Positions 1 to 9,627 are shown, numbered from the stretch's first letter. The stretch is DNA of 64,000 nucleotides from Zhaonella formicivorans (GCF_004353525.1 NZ_CP085524.1:1522142-1586141), one strand, 5' to 3'. Made by a program: numbers and translations. Notes: generated from the sequence alone by a model not told the origin.

Positions 1-527
1 AGCTCTCCTTCATGCAATGCATTATTACAAAAAACACAGTTTTCCAGTTGGGGCTGATAGCCTGTGAGACTCAGCAAGCGGACCTCAAACTGTCTGGCAA
101 TCAGTTCTATGTCCCCGCTACCGGGTGAATCTGAAGCAGAAAGCGCTCTCGAATGGGCAAGTAAATGGAAAGTAGTTAAAAGCAGCACGTAGATTTCTTC
201 GTTTCTTTCCCGCTCCGGCAGCATCAAATCGGTCAATTCCGCCAGATAACCAGCATAGGCAAGGAGGTCTAAATCATTTCTCAGGCCCGGAAAGCCCTCC
301 AGCAAGTCACACTGGGTAACGGTATCCAGATTTTTGCCTTTGTACAACATGATACTGCTGCGGGAAAAAGGTTGTACGGATCCCCGGTTTTTGCTCTTGA
401 TTTTACGCACACCTCTGGCAACAGCTTCCACTTTGCCATGCTCCCTGGTAAACAATGTCAAAATTTTATCGGCTTCTCCAAAATTACGGGCTTTAAGTAT
501 TATAGCCTCTACCCTATAGAGAGACAT
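1..527 (-). CDS. recO: DNA repair protein RecO (partial, C-terminus outside window)
   Basis: RecO promotes annealing and RecA loading in RecFOR recombinational repair. The minus-strand frame is open from an ATG at 525-527 to the window edge. It starts MSLYRVEAIILKARNFGEAD, the typical RecO OB-fold start, and continues through a helical domain (FEVRLLSLTGYQP) to CVFC, the first half of the family's Cys cluster. An AGGAGA ribosome binding site lies just upstream. About 175 residues are visible, against roughly 250 for full proteins. It follows yqzL by 13 bases, the usual era-yqzL-recO order. Confidence 0.93.
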   Translation of the reverse strand, partial: MSLYRVEAIILKARNFGEADKILTLFTREHGKVEAVARGVRKIKSKNRGSVQPFSRSSIMLYKGKNLDTVTQCDLLEGFPGLRNDLDLLAYAGYLAELTDLMLPERERNEEIYVLLLTTFHLLAHSRALSASDSPGSGDIELIARQFEVRLLSLTGYQPQLENCVFCNNALHEGE

Positions 528-540
528 GCTTCTCCTTTCC

Positions 541-669
541 TCACAAAATCTCAGCAGTAGGTTGATCCGACTGCTCACTTTCAGCAGCGAGCAAGTCTTT
601 GTAATATAAATAGGCATCAATGTAACCGGTAACACTAAAAATTTTCCACATTACATTACTATCCTTCAT
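541..669 (-). CDS. yqzL: YqzL family small protein
   Basis: A 42-codon gene between era and recO. The translation begins MKDSNVMWKIFSVTGYIDA and continues with YLYYKDLL. This WxxFxxTGxIxAYLxYK pattern and the position match the short YqzL proteins of Firmicutes; their function is unknown. The ATG is at 667-669 and is preceded by an AAAGGAT-type ribosome binding site. The stop at 541-543 is 13 bases before the recO start, so the two are probably co-transcribed. A terminator between era and yqzL suggests a separate promoter for yqzL-recO. Confidence 0.85.
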   Translation of the reverse strand: MKDSNVMWKIFSVTGYIDAYLYYKDLLAAESEQSDQPTAEIL

Positions 670-793
670 GGGTTCAAATCCTTTCTGCTTATCGATTTTG
701 TCAGTATTAGATTGAGCTTATTCGGGAACCCGTATCCGTTACATACGCTGGAAAATAATTAATGACTTACAATCCTTATCCTGTTGGCCGGTT

Positions 794-828
794 ATACTAA
801 AATAGCCTTCAGCTACCCTGAAGGCTAT
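794..828 (-). terminator. Rho-independent terminator after era
   Basis: An 11-bp perfect stem, ATAGCCTTCAG (802-812) with its complement at 818-828, has a 5-base loop and is followed on the minus strand by TTTTAGT. It lies 55 bases past the era stop codon. Confidence 0.8.
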
Positions 829-882
829 ACACTCTTTACTTTTAATCTAACAATATTTTATCTCTATGTCAACTACAACAGG

Positions 883-1782
883 TTATTCCTGGGGCGTATA
901 ACCAAAATTGCGCAAATCTGCTTCCCTTCTGCGCCAGTCCGGCCTGACCTTGACCCAAAGTTCCAAATAGGTTTTGCTGCCCAACAAAGCCTCGATGTCC
1001 TCCCTGGCCAGCTGCCCTATACTTTTTAGCATTTGGCCCTTTTTACCGATTATTATTCCCTTTTGGGAATCCCTTTCCACATAGATTACTGCCCCCACGT
1101 AAATGCCCCCGGTGCCCCGCTGCTCAATAGTCTCAATCTGTACTGCCACGGAATGAGGCACTTCCTCTCTGGTCAGGTGTAAAACTTTTTCCCTGATGAG
1201 TTCGGCAATCACCAGCCGTTCAGGTTGATCCGTCACCATCTCCGGCGGATAATATTGGGGCCCTTCCGGCAAATATTGCGCTAAAACTTGCAGCAGGCGC
1301 TCCACATTTTCTCCGCTGGCTGCGGAAACCGGTACAATTGCGGCAAAGTCAAAACGATGGCTGTACTCGGCTATAAGGGCCAAAAGTTTGTTTTTATCCA
1401 ATAAATCAATCTTGTTCAAAGCCAGAATAACCGGAGTGTCAACCTGGGATAAAGCTTTTAAAACATACTCTTCTCCCGCCCCGTATTCAGCGGTAACATC
1501 AACCACATATAAGACAGCATCCACTTCCCGCAAGGTGTGGAGAGCAGTCTCTACCATGTACTCCCCCAGTTTGTGCTTGGGTTTATGGATGCCGGGGGTA
1601 TCGAGAAAGACAATCTGTACATTTTCCGCTGTGTATACACCCCGAATCTTATTGCGGGTGGTTTGGGGCTTATCAGACATTATGGCCACTTTTTGCCCCA
1701 ACACCCGGTTTAAGAGTGTTGACTTGCCCACATTGGGGCGACCGATTATGGCCACGAACCCAGAGCGAAAATTTTCGGTCAC
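883..1782 (-). CDS. era: GTPase Era, 16S rRNA maturation
   Basis: Essential GTPase that binds the 3' end of 16S rRNA during 30S assembly. G1 motif GRPNVGKS, G3 DTPGIHKP and G4 NKIDLL are visible, followed by a C-terminal KH domain (IIIGKKGQMLKSIG). The start is taken as the GTG at 1780-1782, giving VTENFRSGFVAIIGRPN and 299 residues, the normal Era length, because a strong AAGGGAGGAGG lies 8 bases upstream. The frame stays open to 1824, but that extension reads into an intergenic repeat. Downstream of the DUF502 gene; in Bacillus cdd usually occupies that upstream place. Confidence 0.96.
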   Translation of the reverse strand: MTENFRSGFVAIIGRPNVGKSTLLNRVLGQKVAIMSDKPQTTRNKIRGVYTAENVQIVFLDTPGIHKPKHKLGEYMVETALHTLREVDAVLYVVDVTAEYGAGEEYVLKALSQVDTPVILALNKIDLLDKNKLLALIAEYSHRFDFAAIVPVSAASGENVERLLQVLAQYLPEGPQYYPPEMVTDQPERLVIAELIREKVLHLTREEVPHSVAVQIETIEQRGTGGIYVGAVIYVERDSQKGIIIGKKGQMLKSIGQLAREDIEALLGSKTYLELWVKVRPDWRRREADLRNFGYTPQE

Positions 1783-1800
1783 TTCTATGCCTCCTCCCTT

Positions 1801-2040
1801 ATCGGCCTTTGGCCGAGTCCTCAATCCTCAGCAGGCTAACGCCGTCGTTAGTCATTAGCTATCAGCCATCAGCTAGCAGCTGGCAGCTTTCAGCCTTCAG
1901 CTATCACCTGGCGGCCATAATTGCTGATGACTAGTAACTAATGGTTCCACAAGTCTACGGAAAAATACATGCAACCAAGGACTAACGACTAAGGACTAAG
2001 GACGCGGCTTTGGCCGGTGCTGGTGACTGATGGCCGGGTA
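1801..2040. repeat. Heptamer-array composite element (type I)
   Basis: Most of the 334-base gap between era and the DUF502 gene is this repeat. Left part: GGCCGAGTCC boundary, then period-7 units passing without a phase break from CGTTAGT/CATTAGC into TATCAGC/CATCAGC. Then a spacer containing ATACATGCAAC. Right part: an inverted array of ACTAACG/ACTAAGG units ending GGACGCGGC. The two ends are complementary, so the element is a long imperfect inverted repeat. The same arrangement recurs at 27.3, 29.3 and 48.4 kb. Confidence 0.8.
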
Positions 2041-2116
2041 TTAATAAGCTACCTTCTTCTCCGGCGCGAGTTTCCCGTCTACTCTAAAATGCACCAGATC
2101 TCCTCCTTAGATTTCG

Positions 2117-2755
2117 TTAATTACCATCATTATTTATTTCCAGAGACTTTTTATTCCTCCCGACACAGTATTCCGGGGTGATAACACCACCGGAAATGAT
2201 CATCTTAATGCCTTCTTCGACAGTCATTTCCAGAGGTATAACATCGCTCTCGGGGACCAACAGCAAAAAACCTGAAGTAGGGTTAGGCGTCGTTGGTACA
2301 AAAATATTTAAAACCCGCTGTTCAGTTTTTAACTGCACTTCACCTTCGGCAACACCGGTTACAAAACCCAGCCCGTAAATTCCCTTCCTGGGATATTCGA
2401 TCATTACGACCCTTTGAAAAGCTTGCTTATCTTTATGCAAAAAAGCATCCACGATTTGTTTTACTGTGATGTAAATGGAGTTTACCACAGGGATCCGGGA
2501 TAAAATCTGGTGGCTGAAGTTAATAATGCTGCGGCCTAAAATATTGGTTGCTAAAAAGCCTACCAACAAAATAATGCTCACAGTCAGCAGCAACCCTAAG
2601 CCAGGTATGCTCCGACGCAAAAACAATGTTACAAGACTGGCGGTAAAACTATCAGCCAGTTTGAACAGCCAGGTCAAAATGTAGATAGTTGCACCAATGG
2701 GCAAAAGCACAATTAAACCTGTGACAAAATATTTTTTCAACCTGCGCACACTCAT
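2117..2755 (-). CDS. DUF502 family membrane protein
   Basis: A 212-residue protein of the DUF502 family, whose function is unknown. Two hydrophobic segments are visible near residues 9-31 and 50-74, the first starting FVTGLIVLLPIGATIYI, as typical of this family. A soluble C-terminal part follows (VVMIEYPRKGIYGLGFVTG and a later NPTSGFLLLVPESDV). Predicted to sit in the cytoplasmic membrane. Position between dgkA and era, where Bacillus has cytidine deaminase. Family assignment is by recognition of the N-terminal and NPTSG patterns. Confidence 0.85.
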   Translation of the reverse strand: MSVRRLKKYFVTGLIVLLPIGATIYILTWLFKLADSFTASLVTLFLRRSIPGLGLLLTVSIILLVGFLATNILGRSIINFSHQILSRIPVVNSIYITVKQIVDAFLHKDKQAFQRVVMIEYPRKGIYGLGFVTGVAEGEVQLKTEQRVLNIFVPTTPNPTSGFLLLVPESDVIPLEMTVEEGIKMIISGGVITPEYCVGRNKKSLEINNDGN

Positions 2756-2902
2756 TCTCCCTTACATCATAAACTCAATAAATTGCGTTTTGTATCCAAT
2801 AAAGCGTGCCAATTAAGTTCAACAGTTTTTAGCCCCAACATTAACAGTCCCCAGTCGCCAGGTAATTGAAGATTCAACCATGGCTAAGGACTCTGGTATG
2901 AG

Positions 2903-3277
2903 CTACATCAGTTTGGTCAGCACTTGCCAAATGAATCTGCGGAAAATAAAAAGCCCTACAATAACTGCATTTACTGAAGCCACTAAAACAGCTCCGGCCG
3001 CCACGTCCTTAGCGACTTGAGCCAGAGGGTGAAAGTCTTGCATAAAAAGATCCACCGCATTTTCGATAGCGGTATTCACGAGCTCACAGACCAGCACCAG
3101 TGTAATGGCGAAGAAAAGCATAGCCCATTCCAGAGGCTGAAGCTTGGCAGTCACGGCAATAATTAAGACCAGCACGACAGCAGCGCTGTGGATGCGAAAG
3201 TTACGTTCCGTTCGCCAAGTATGGCCAACTCCTTTAATGGCATTAGTCAAGCTTTCCGAAAATCTTTGTTCTTTCAT
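2903..3277 (-). CDS. dgkA: Diacylglycerol/undecaprenol kinase
   Basis: Small integral-membrane lipid kinase of the DgkA family. In Gram-positives it usually phosphorylates undecaprenol and so feeds the lipid carrier pool for wall synthesis. The signature ELVNTAIENAVDL is intact, with three membrane segments around it. I place the start at the ATG at 3275-3277 (MKEQRFSESL, 124 residues), 4 bases after the ybeY stop. The longer open frame to 3418 overlaps ybeY, and its extra 47 residues are basic and unlike the family. Confidence 0.92.
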   Translation of the reverse strand: MKEQRFSESLTNAIKGVGHTWRTERNFRIHSAAVVLVLIIAVTAKLQPLEWAMLFFAITLVLVCELVNTAIENAVDLFMQDFHPLAQVAKDVAAGAVLVASVNAVIVGLFIFRRFIWQVLTKLM

Positions 3278-3281
3278 GGCA

Positions 3282-3752
3282 CTATCTGGTCTGTCCAACC
3301 ATCTCCAATATTTTTTCCTCTTTTTCCCGCATTCTCCTCTTCTCTTCTTCCGTCTCATGATCGTAGCCCAAAAGATGCAGGCAACCATGAACCGCCAGAT
3401 ACGCCATTTCCCTGTCAAGGGAATGGCCGTATTCTATCGCTTGCCTGGCAGCAGTCTCCAGGGAAATAATAATATCCCCTAATAAGTTGTCCTCCGGTAC
3501 AGGCAGATAATGCGGCTCCTCGCCAGTTTCTTCACGCAAAGCAAAGGAGAGGACATCGGTTGGCCTGTCAATTCCCCGATATTCCCGATTCAGTTGGTGA
3601 ATATAAGCATCATCAACCAGCAGCAGCGACACCTCCAAAGCAGGATTTTCCCCTTCCGCTTCCAGTGTCAGTTGCACCACCCGGGTCAGCATCTCTTCCA
3701 TCGAACGGGTAAACTCCACTTTATCTTGCTGGTTACTTACGAGCAGCTGCAT
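3282..3752 (-). CDS. ybeY: Endoribonuclease YbeY, rRNA maturation
   Basis: Metal-dependent endoribonuclease involved in 16S rRNA 3' processing and ribosome quality control. The zinc-binding motif HxxxHxxxxxH is present as [11 protein letters not shown]. The start is the ATG at 3750-3752 (MQLLVSNQQ, 156 residues), preceded by AGGAGAAAGG. It overlaps the end of the upstream yqfF homologue by 20 bases, so the two are translationally close. Order yqfF-ybeY-dgkA-era is conserved in Firmicutes. Confidence 0.95.
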   Translation of the reverse strand: MQLLVSNQQDKVEFTRSMEEMLTRVVQLTLEAEGENPALEVSLLLVDDAYIHQLNREYRGIDRPTDVLSFALREETGEEPHYLPVPEDNLLGDIIISLETAARQAIEYGHSLDREMAYLAVHGCLHLLGYDHETEEEKRRMREKEEKILEMVGQTR

Positions 3753-5883
3753 CTTTAGCCTTTCTCCTTTCAATTTCTTTCAGCACTTGATCAGGGTACT
3801 CTATACGGGAATGGAAAATCCCGCTCAATATCCTGACAAAGGCCTGGGCAATAGTGTCCAATTCCCTAAAAGTCAGTTCGCATTCTTCTAACTGCCCGTC
3901 TTCCAATTTTTCTTTAATTACTTTACGGACAAATCCTTCCATTCTGCCAGGAGTAGGATTTTTCAGCGACCTGACACCGGCCTCTACCGCGTCGGCCAGC
4001 ATCACTATGGCTGCCTCTTTGCTCTTTGGCTTAGGCCCTTCATAACGGAAATCAGCCTCAGAAATAGTTTCAGCTTTTTCATTCTCCAGAGCTTTGTGAT
4101 AAAAGAAACTAATCAGACTGGTCCCGTGGTGCTGGGCTATGAAATCAGCAATAACCTTGGGAAGCCTGTTTTCCTTGGCCAACTCCAGACCGTCTTTAAC
4201 ATGAGAGGTAATAATCAAAGTGCTTAGCGTCGGAGCCAGCTTATCATGGGGATTTTCGCTGTTATGGATCTGGTTTTCGATAAAGAAGTAAGGGCGGCGA
4301 ATCTTGCCGATATCGTGATAATATGCCCCTACCCTGGCAAGCAAAGAATCAGCGCCTACAGCATCAGCGGCACTCTCCGCCAAATTGCCAACCAGTATGG
4401 AATGATGGTAAGTGCCGGGAGCCTCCATCAGTAACCGCTTTAAAATAGGCTGGTTTGGGTTGGAAAGCTCCAGCAGTTTAACCGAAGTAGTGATGCCAAA
4501 AGCCGTCTCCAGAAAAGGAAGAGTGCCGATTGTAGCCACCGATGAAAGCAAACCGTTGGCAATCCCCAGTGACAGAGCAATGGCCAACCTGTACAAAGTG
4601 TAATTGAGCATCATCCCCAAGGCAAGGATGGTCAAGACATTAACAAGCATCACATAGAGAGCTGCCCGCATGAGGTCGCCCCTTTGGCTTAACTTGGATA
4701 CGCTGTAAACGCCGGTCACGCCGCCTACTACAGCAACCGCAGCAAACTGAAACTGATAACCGTTGACAACGCCGGTAAACAGACCTAAAATAACAGCGAT
4801 GAAAATTGCCAGCTTAGTGTCCAGTAAAATAGCAATCAACATGGTAACGGCAGCTGTTGGCGCCAGGTAACCCAAAATCATGGAGGTATCCGTAGTACCG
4901 TTAAAACTTGATAAAATCCTGGCCATAACTAGACCCAGGATTAACAGCAAACCCAGCAGCACAATGTAAGGTTCGTTAGCGAGAAACTCCTTGCGATACT
5001 GGTAGAGAAAGAAGGCAATCAACACAAATGCCACCAGCACAAAGATGGATAATCCCAAAAAGTTGGCATAGGTTGTCCGCGCTTTAAGCAGCCCTAAGCG
5101 CTGCAAGGCTTCAATCTTGGCAGCTGTCAAAATATCGCCCTTACCTGCTATCTTTTCGCCCTTTTGAATTTTAACTTGTACAGGTCCTACCTGGGCTCTG
5201 GCTTCTTGTCTTTTTTGGGCTGTACCGGCCAGATCATAGACCAGCGTTTCCTGAAAGTTAACGCCTTCGTAGATCGCTTTCAGCACTTCTTGATAACTTT
5301 TATCAATAGCTAAAAGCTCCACTTCACTCACTATGTTCTGCCGGGCAGTAGGCAGTGCTGCCTGCTGCACTCCGGGCTCCATATACCTGCGCATAATTTG
5401 TACAGCTTGTTTCTCCAGATGTTCCAAGGTATTATCGTCAGCCGTAAGCAGGGCTTTGATCGTGCTGCCCGGCAACACCAGGCCAACTTTTTCTTTAATC
5501 CAAATAATTTTCTCAGCTTCATTTAAAGTTTTATCCGCCCGGACGTTTTTAATCTGGTTGAAATAGCTGCGAATCTCGCCTTCCATCTGGGTTAAAACAG
5601 CCTTATCCACTTTTAAAGCCGGCTCAACATCCCTTGCGGCCTGCTCCCGGGCCTGTTCAGTCAAAACTTCGCTCTCGTAGACAATACTTTGCTGGGCTTC
5701 AAAGTCCCTGGGGCTGGGCTGGCCTTCTTCCAACTGTAACCTTCCGGGAAGTAAACTGATACCCAGAATGCCGGTGGCAACGGTATAAAATAGGAGCACC
5801 CAGAGGAGCCTGCGGGCTGTGAAATTTTTAAAGATACTTACTATAAAAGTGTCCGCGTATTTGCGCCAGAAATTAACATTCAA
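3733..5883 (-). CDS. 7TM-HD family c-di-AMP phosphodiesterase (YqfF/PgpH-like)
   Basis: A 716-residue membrane phosphohydrolase. Order: N-terminal membrane anchor, large extracellular 7TMR-HDED region (about residues 50-270), seven transmembrane segments (about 275-470), then a cytoplasmic HD domain with [11 protein letters not shown] and YYHDIGK. In this family (PgpH in Listeria) the HD domain hydrolyses cyclic di-AMP. The start is a TTG with AAAGGAG upstream. Catalytic His-Asp pairs appear intact. Assignment is by architecture and by the conserved phoH-yqfF-ybeY context. Confidence 0.92.
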   Translation of the reverse strand: MNVNFWRKYADTFIVSIFKNFTARRLLWVLLFYTVATGILGISLLPGRLQLEEGQPSPRDFEAQQSIVYESEVLTEQAREQAARDVEPALKVDKAVLTQMEGEIRSYFNQIKNVRADKTLNEAEKIIWIKEKVGLVLPGSTIKALLTADDNTLEHLEKQAVQIMRRYMEPGVQQAALPTARQNIVSEVELLAIDKSYQEVLKAIYEGVNFQETLVYDLAGTAQKRQEARAQVGPVQVKIQKGEKIAGKGDILTAAKIEALQRLGLLKARTTYANFLGLSIFVLVAFVLIAFFLYQYRKEFLANEPYIVLLGLLLILGLVMARILSSFNGTTDTSMILGYLAPTAAVTMLIAILLDTKLAIFIAVILGLFTGVVNGYQFQFAAVAVVGGVTGVYSVSKLSQRGDLMRAALYVMLVNVLTILALGMMLNYTLYRLAIALSLGIANGLLSSVATIGTLPFLETAFGITTSVKLLELSNPNQPILKRLLMEAPGTYHHSILVGNLAESAADAVGADSLLARVGAYYHDIGKIRRPYFFIENQIHNSENPHDKLAPTLSTLIITSHVKDGLELAKENRLPKVIADFIAQHHGTSLISFFYHKALENEKAETISEADFRYEGPKPKSKEAAIVMLADAVEAGVRSLKNPTPGRMEGFVRKVIKEKLEDGQLEECELTFRELDTIAQAFVRILSGIFHSRIEYPDQVLKEIERRKAKDAAARK

Positions 5884-5921
5884 AACAACAAAACTCCTTT
5901 CGGGAGTGATAGATTACCTGG

Positions 5922-6935
5922 TTAATGCTTATTCTGATATTCTTCATAAGCCTGAATAATTTTTTGCACCAAAGGATGGCGCACTACATCAGCTTCAGTT
6001 AAGTATTGAAAAGCAATACCATTAACATCACGTAAAATTTTCTGCACTTCCACCAAACCGGAAAAATTCCCTTTGGGCAAATCTACCTGGGTAACATCCC
6101 CGGTGATCACCGCTTTGGAACCAAACCCAATCCTGGTTAAAAACATCTTCATTTGCTCGGGAGTGGTATTTTGAGCTTCATCCAGAATAATAAAAGAATC
6201 GTCCAGGGTCCGACCCCGCATATAGGCCAGTGGCGCCACCTCAATTATTGTGCGCTCCATGTATTTTTGCGCCGTGTCCATTCCCAATACATCGTACAGG
6301 CCATCATATAGGGGCCGAAGGTAAGGATTAACCTTATCCTGTAAATCTCCGGGCAAAAAGCCCAGTTTTTCTCCTGCCTCCACAGCAGGACGGGCCAGAA
6401 CAATCCGGCTGACTTCCTTATTTTTCAGTGCCAAAACAGCCATCACCACGGCCAGGTAGGTTTTCCCGGTACCTGCCGGGCCAATGCCGAAAACAATGTC
6501 ATGCTCTCGTATGGCCCGGACATATCTCCGTTGGCCTATAGTTTTTGGTTTGATCTGCCTGCCTCTGGGTGTTACGTAAATAACCTCGGAAAGGGTTTTG
6601 GCGAGCTCAGGATTGTCTCCTCCGGTATCCACCTGGCTAAGTACATAGTTCACAGTAGGAACAGTTATATTGACGCCCGCTGCAATTAAATCCATAAGTT
6701 CTGCAAAAACCTTTTGCGTCTTTTGCACATGTTCTTTCGCACCGGAAATCAGAATTTCATTCCCCCTGGCCACCACTTTGGTATGACAGCTGCCTTCGAT
6801 AAGGCGCAAATGCTCATCATGTTTACCAAACAGGACCGCGGCCTCCCCATTGCTGCCCACGGTCAGTCGTGCTTCAACGTGTTCAGTCAAACTTGCTAAA
6901 ACCCCTTTTCTTGAATTTTGAGTTACATTCCGCAC
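5922..6935 (-). CDS. phoH: PhoH-like ATPase
   Basis: Cytoplasmic P-loop ATPase of the PhoH family, linked to RNA metabolism. Walker A GPAGTGKT, Walker B FIILDEAQN and the sensor segment GDVTQVDLP are clear. An N-terminal region of about 110 residues resembles the KH-like part seen in bacterial PhoH (ILISGAKEHVQKTQKVFAEL). Length 337 is usual. The first codon is a GTG without a strong ribosome binding site, so the start is uncertain by some residues. Between yqfD and yqfF, the standard sporulation-era cluster. Confidence 0.94.
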   Translation of the reverse strand: MRNVTQNSRKGVLASLTEHVEARLTVGSNGEAAVLFGKHDEHLRLIEGSCHTKVVARGNEILISGAKEHVQKTQKVFAELMDLIAAGVNITVPTVNYVLSQVDTGGDNPELAKTLSEVIYVTPRGRQIKPKTIGQRRYVRAIREHDIVFGIGPAGTGKTYLAVVMAVLALKNKEVSRIVLARPAVEAGEKLGFLPGDLQDKVNPYLRPLYDGLYDVLGMDTAQKYMERTIIEVAPLAYMRGRTLDDSFIILDEAQNTTPEQMKMFLTRIGFGSKAVITGDVTQVDLPKGNFSGLVEVQKILRDVNGIAFQYLTEADVVRHPLVQKIIQAYEEYQNKH

Positions 6936-7000
6936 TTTACACTGGTGAAAAATTTTAAACTCCTTATAGTTTTGCCTAAACCAATTAATTCCAAACTTTT

Positions 7001-8251
7001 CTAGTCGGCAGCCGGGAATTCCTGGGCAATTCCTATCTCCTCCAAGGTCTCAACCCAAACCCTGACCTTGACCATCCCCTGCTCAGCCTTGAGTAGCTCA
7101 ACCTTTTGATCCAGCACCCTAGCATGCTGAGGGATTTCCCGGTTTAAAGCGGCTATAGCTGTTTCCTTTGCTTTCCGCAGGGCGCCTTCTGTGCCCAGTT
7201 CATGCCGGTAAAACTCCATTTCATAATAGGTAGCTTGTATTACTTCGACAGGTTGCTTTAAAATCCTCCAATTGTTTATATTCCGTGACACTATCTCGGT
7301 GTCATAGAGCCGGTAGGGTGCCTCTTTTGGTCCTTTGAGCACGATTTGTTTATCCCCAACCTTAAGGGAAAGCTGCCTAACTTTTCGTCCTGTAGGATTT
7401 TCTCCTGTTTCCACCACTGCTGCCTGGGCAATTTTTTCATACCATACCCTGGCTCGGACTATACCTCTGGCTCTGACTATTTGAGGGGCTTGGTTGATTG
7501 GCAGAACTTCCCCAGGATTTGCAGCCGGGTTATCAGCAGGAGCCCGGGGAGGGACAATACCCGAGATGAGGACCTGTCCTTCCTGCACTGTATCCCCTTC
7601 TGCGACACGGGGTTCACCTAGTAATACCAGGATTTCCTCAATTACCCCGTCTTTCGTGGCCACGATATGGGCCGGTCTCCTGTCCTTATCATCTTTAATC
7701 ACTTTTTTTTCTACAACTTCAATCCTGGCCAGAGTGCCTTGCAGTTCGATGCTGATAAATGTTATGGCGGGAAGCCTTAGCACCAGCTCTTTTTCCAATT
7801 TGGCCAGATCGAGACTACTTTTTAACACGCCCGGCTTAAGACCTGCTCTGGCCGCTTCAGTTAAAATCTCCTCCTTGCTTAAAGTTTCCATGGGTTTGGC
7901 GAAGCGGACTTCCACAAACCAAACGTAAGAAGATAACCAATAAAGGGCTATGGAAAAAAGCAGGGCCCCAACAACCAGTCCCTTTCTCTTTTCTGCCCTG
8001 GACAGTACAAAAGGCAATCCATTTTTAGCCATAATTTTATAACGGCACCTGCTGAGCCTGGCAATATGCCGGAGGGGCTTGATGCCGTTCACTGCTACTT
8101 TACCCCAAAGCCTGGAATCGCCTTCATGAGCTATGTCCCATAAGTCAATCCCTCTGGTAGCAGCAAGATTGATAAACCTTTCTTTGCGGGGTCCCTCCAC
8201 CATAATCACACAGTACCCCAGAAAATAGGACCATAACCTTTTGAACAGCAT
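7001..8251 (-). CDS. yqfD: Sporulation protein YqfD
   Basis: A 416-residue protein of the YqfD family, expressed in the mother cell under sigma-E in Bacillus; biochemical role unknown. The N-terminal 90 residues form a basic domain (NGIKPLRHIARLSRCRYKI), then one membrane segment near residues 94-112 (GLVVGALLFSIALYWLSS), then a large outer domain with a POTRA-like start. ATG preceded by AAGGGGG. It follows yqfC after 14 bases, as a pair. Confidence 0.93.
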   Translation of the reverse strand: MLFKRLWSYFLGYCVIMVEGPRKERFINLAATRGIDLWDIAHEGDSRLWGKVAVNGIKPLRHIARLSRCRYKIMAKNGLPFVLSRAEKRKGLVVGALLFSIALYWLSSYVWFVEVRFAKPMETLSKEEILTEAARAGLKPGVLKSSLDLAKLEKELVLRLPAITFISIELQGTLARIEVVEKKVIKDDKDRRPAHIVATKDGVIEEILVLLGEPRVAEGDTVQEGQVLISGIVPPRAPADNPAANPGEVLPINQAPQIVRARGIVRARVWYEKIAQAAVVETGENPTGRKVRQLSLKVGDKQIVLKGPKEAPYRLYDTEIVSRNINNWRILKQPVEVIQATYYEMEFYRHELGTEGALRKAKETAIAALNREIPQHARVLDQKVELLKAEQGMVKVRVWVETLEEIGIAQEFPAAD

Positions 8252-8265
8252 ACCCTCAAGCCCCC

Positions 8266-8565
8266 TTACCTGTTAAAAGCAAGCGTATCTATCCTGCCTT
8301 CCACTGCTATTTCGTCAGGTTTAATATTTTTCAAAGCCAGGTTCTGGCCTGTTATCTCCAACTGGCCGCCAGACACGCTTACCCGGATTTTTTCGGAGGT
8401 GTATTCGATAATCCCCCGGTGGTTCTCCAAAAAGAGCCGGAGGTCACCGATAATAGTAATTCTTGGTAAGTCCAACAAGGCATCTTGAGGAATCTCCAAA
8501 AAATCGGCAAATTGGTTTTGCATTTGTTTGGCCTTGTCCAGTAACAGCCTTTTGGCCCTTAGCAT
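8266..8565 (-). CDS. yqfC: Sporulation protein YqfC
   Basis: A 99-residue protein of the YqfC/YabP-like family, expressed from sigma-E promoters in Bacillus; function unclear. The family pattern of short beta strands is visible: LPRITIIGDLRLFLENHRGI, then IRVSVSGGQLEITGQNL. The start is the ATG at 8563-8565 because a GGAGGGG site lies 6 bases upstream; an in-frame GTG at 8580 is part of that ribosome binding site. Partner of the adjacent yqfD. Confidence 0.9.
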   Translation of the reverse strand: MLRAKRLLLDKAKQMQNQFADFLEIPQDALLDLPRITIIGDLRLFLENHRGIIEYTSEKIRVSVSGGQLEITGQNLALKNIKPDEIAVEGRIDTLAFNR

Positions 8566-8635
8566 ATTACCCCTCCTCACCCCTTCTACCTAATTTATGC
8601 AATTAGAGTGTTACTTTAGACCGCATTTCAGCTTA

Positions 8636-8672
8636 ACAAAAAAAGAAACACCTACCTGTTTCTAGGAAGGTG
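8636..8672 (-). terminator. Rho-independent terminator
   Basis: On the minus strand ACACCTTCCT pairs with AGGTAGGTGT, followed by TTCTTTTTTT. It would end transcripts coming from the thiamine pyrophosphokinase gene. Its hairpin sequence is partly repeated at 8936-8955, on the far side of the MITE-like element. Confidence 0.65.
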
Positions 8673-8685
8673 TCGTAGCACTCAA

Positions 8686-8904
8686 AATGTTAACACTTGT
8701 GTCCGCTGCTCCGGGATGACTTCGCCAAGAGCGCTGCTCCTGCTCATCGTTTGACTTCCAGCGGCACGCGGCTCTCGCTCTGTCCATGCCGCTCCAGCGC
8801 TCATCTCAGTCCATGCTGCTCGGCCGCTTACAGTCAAACTCTTCACAGAGCGCTCTATGGCTTGTCATATGTCGCAGCTACGCCACAATGGGTTACAATT
8901 TTTC
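8686..8904. mobile_element. MITE-like element, family C1, copy 1
   Basis: About 215 bp filling most of the 417-base gap between yqfC and the thiamine pyrophosphokinase gene. It is about 80% or more alike by eye to the reverse complement of 61938-62154. Ends are inverted: GTTAACACTTGT on the left and ACAATGGGTTAC on the right. The core contains CAGCGGCACGCGG and later CCATGCCGCTC, which can pair. No protein is encoded. An 18/20 matching 20-bp direct repeat flanks it at some distance (8655-8674 and 8936-8955). Confidence 0.7.
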
Positions 8905-8982
8905 ATTCCTGGCTTTGTCTACACGCTTATACTTTCCTGTTGCCAGGAAGGTGTCAGACTGTCTTAAAAATAAATGAAACGT

Positions 8983-9627
8983 CTATGTCACATTCGCGGT
9001 ATGTACTACCAGCAATAACCCTTCGCGCAAAGAAATTTGCCCGCTGTCCCCCGACAACTCATTGCTGATTCCCCTTGAACTGCCTAAAAATAATTCATCA
9101 TTCTCCAGGGGATACTTAAAACCACGTAAAGTTATGCCTGTAACTGTGGGCGACAGGGGGATAGTGGAAACTAAATCCCCGGGCTTACCATGAACAACGG
9201 TATTTCCCCTGCAGACCCAGGCTGCAAAATTATTGCCGATCATTTTGATCCCGGGGTTTTGCAAAGTAAAGGGGATAAGCAAGAGCACATTGGCTAGCGT
9301 ATGGTCCAGACGGTCTCCGGTAGCAGCAAAAAGGTATATCTCTTCCGGCTGATGGGCCAGAGCCAACTGCAGGGCCAATTCGGTATCGGTATAGTCTTTT
9401 TCCACCGGGTAAGTTTCAACCGGGCAGCCTTTTGCACTGTATGCTTCCAGCACGGCTTTGTCCACTGAATCAAAATCGCCCACAATCAGATCGGGCACGT
9501 ATCCTAAGTCATAGGCGTGGTTGGCACCGCTGTCGGCACAAATCAAATAGTCTGCTTGAGCAAGAAATTTTAAGGGAAGATGGCCTTCAGGTTTTGCCCC
9601 TCCGGCAATAATTGCGCATTTTCGCAT
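8983..9627 (-). CDS. Thiamine pyrophosphokinase
   Basis: Transfers pyrophosphate from ATP to thiamine to make the cofactor TPP. Family motifs seen: CADSGANHAYDLG, DLIVGDFDSVD, and EKDYTDTELAL, which carries the acidic metal ligands, then AATGDRLDHTLANV. 214 residues, usual length. The C-terminal end and stop (TAG, 8983-8985) lie where the sequence turns into a motif, ACGTCTATGTC, also found at the left end of family C2 elements. Replaces the yqfB position between floA's neighbour and yqfC. Confidence 0.93.
   Translation of the reverse strand: MRKCAIIAGGAKPEGHLPLKFLAQADYLICADSGANHAYDLGYVPDLIVGDFDSVDKAVLEAYSAKGCPVETYPVEKDYTDTELALQLALAHQPEEIYLFAATGDRLDHTLANVLLLIPFTLQNPGIKMIGNNFAAWVCRGNTVVHGKPGDLVSTIPLSPTVTGITLRGFKYPLENDELFLGSSRGISNELSGDSGQISLREGLLLVVHTANVT

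Noticed and set aside
655-690. GGGTTCAAATCC resembling a tRNA T-arm
   Set aside because: No acceptor or anticodon stem around it; it is the leader of yqzL.
1783-1824. Longer era start at 1824
   Set aside because: The extension is encoded by repeat DNA and the strong ribosome binding site points to the GTG at 1782.
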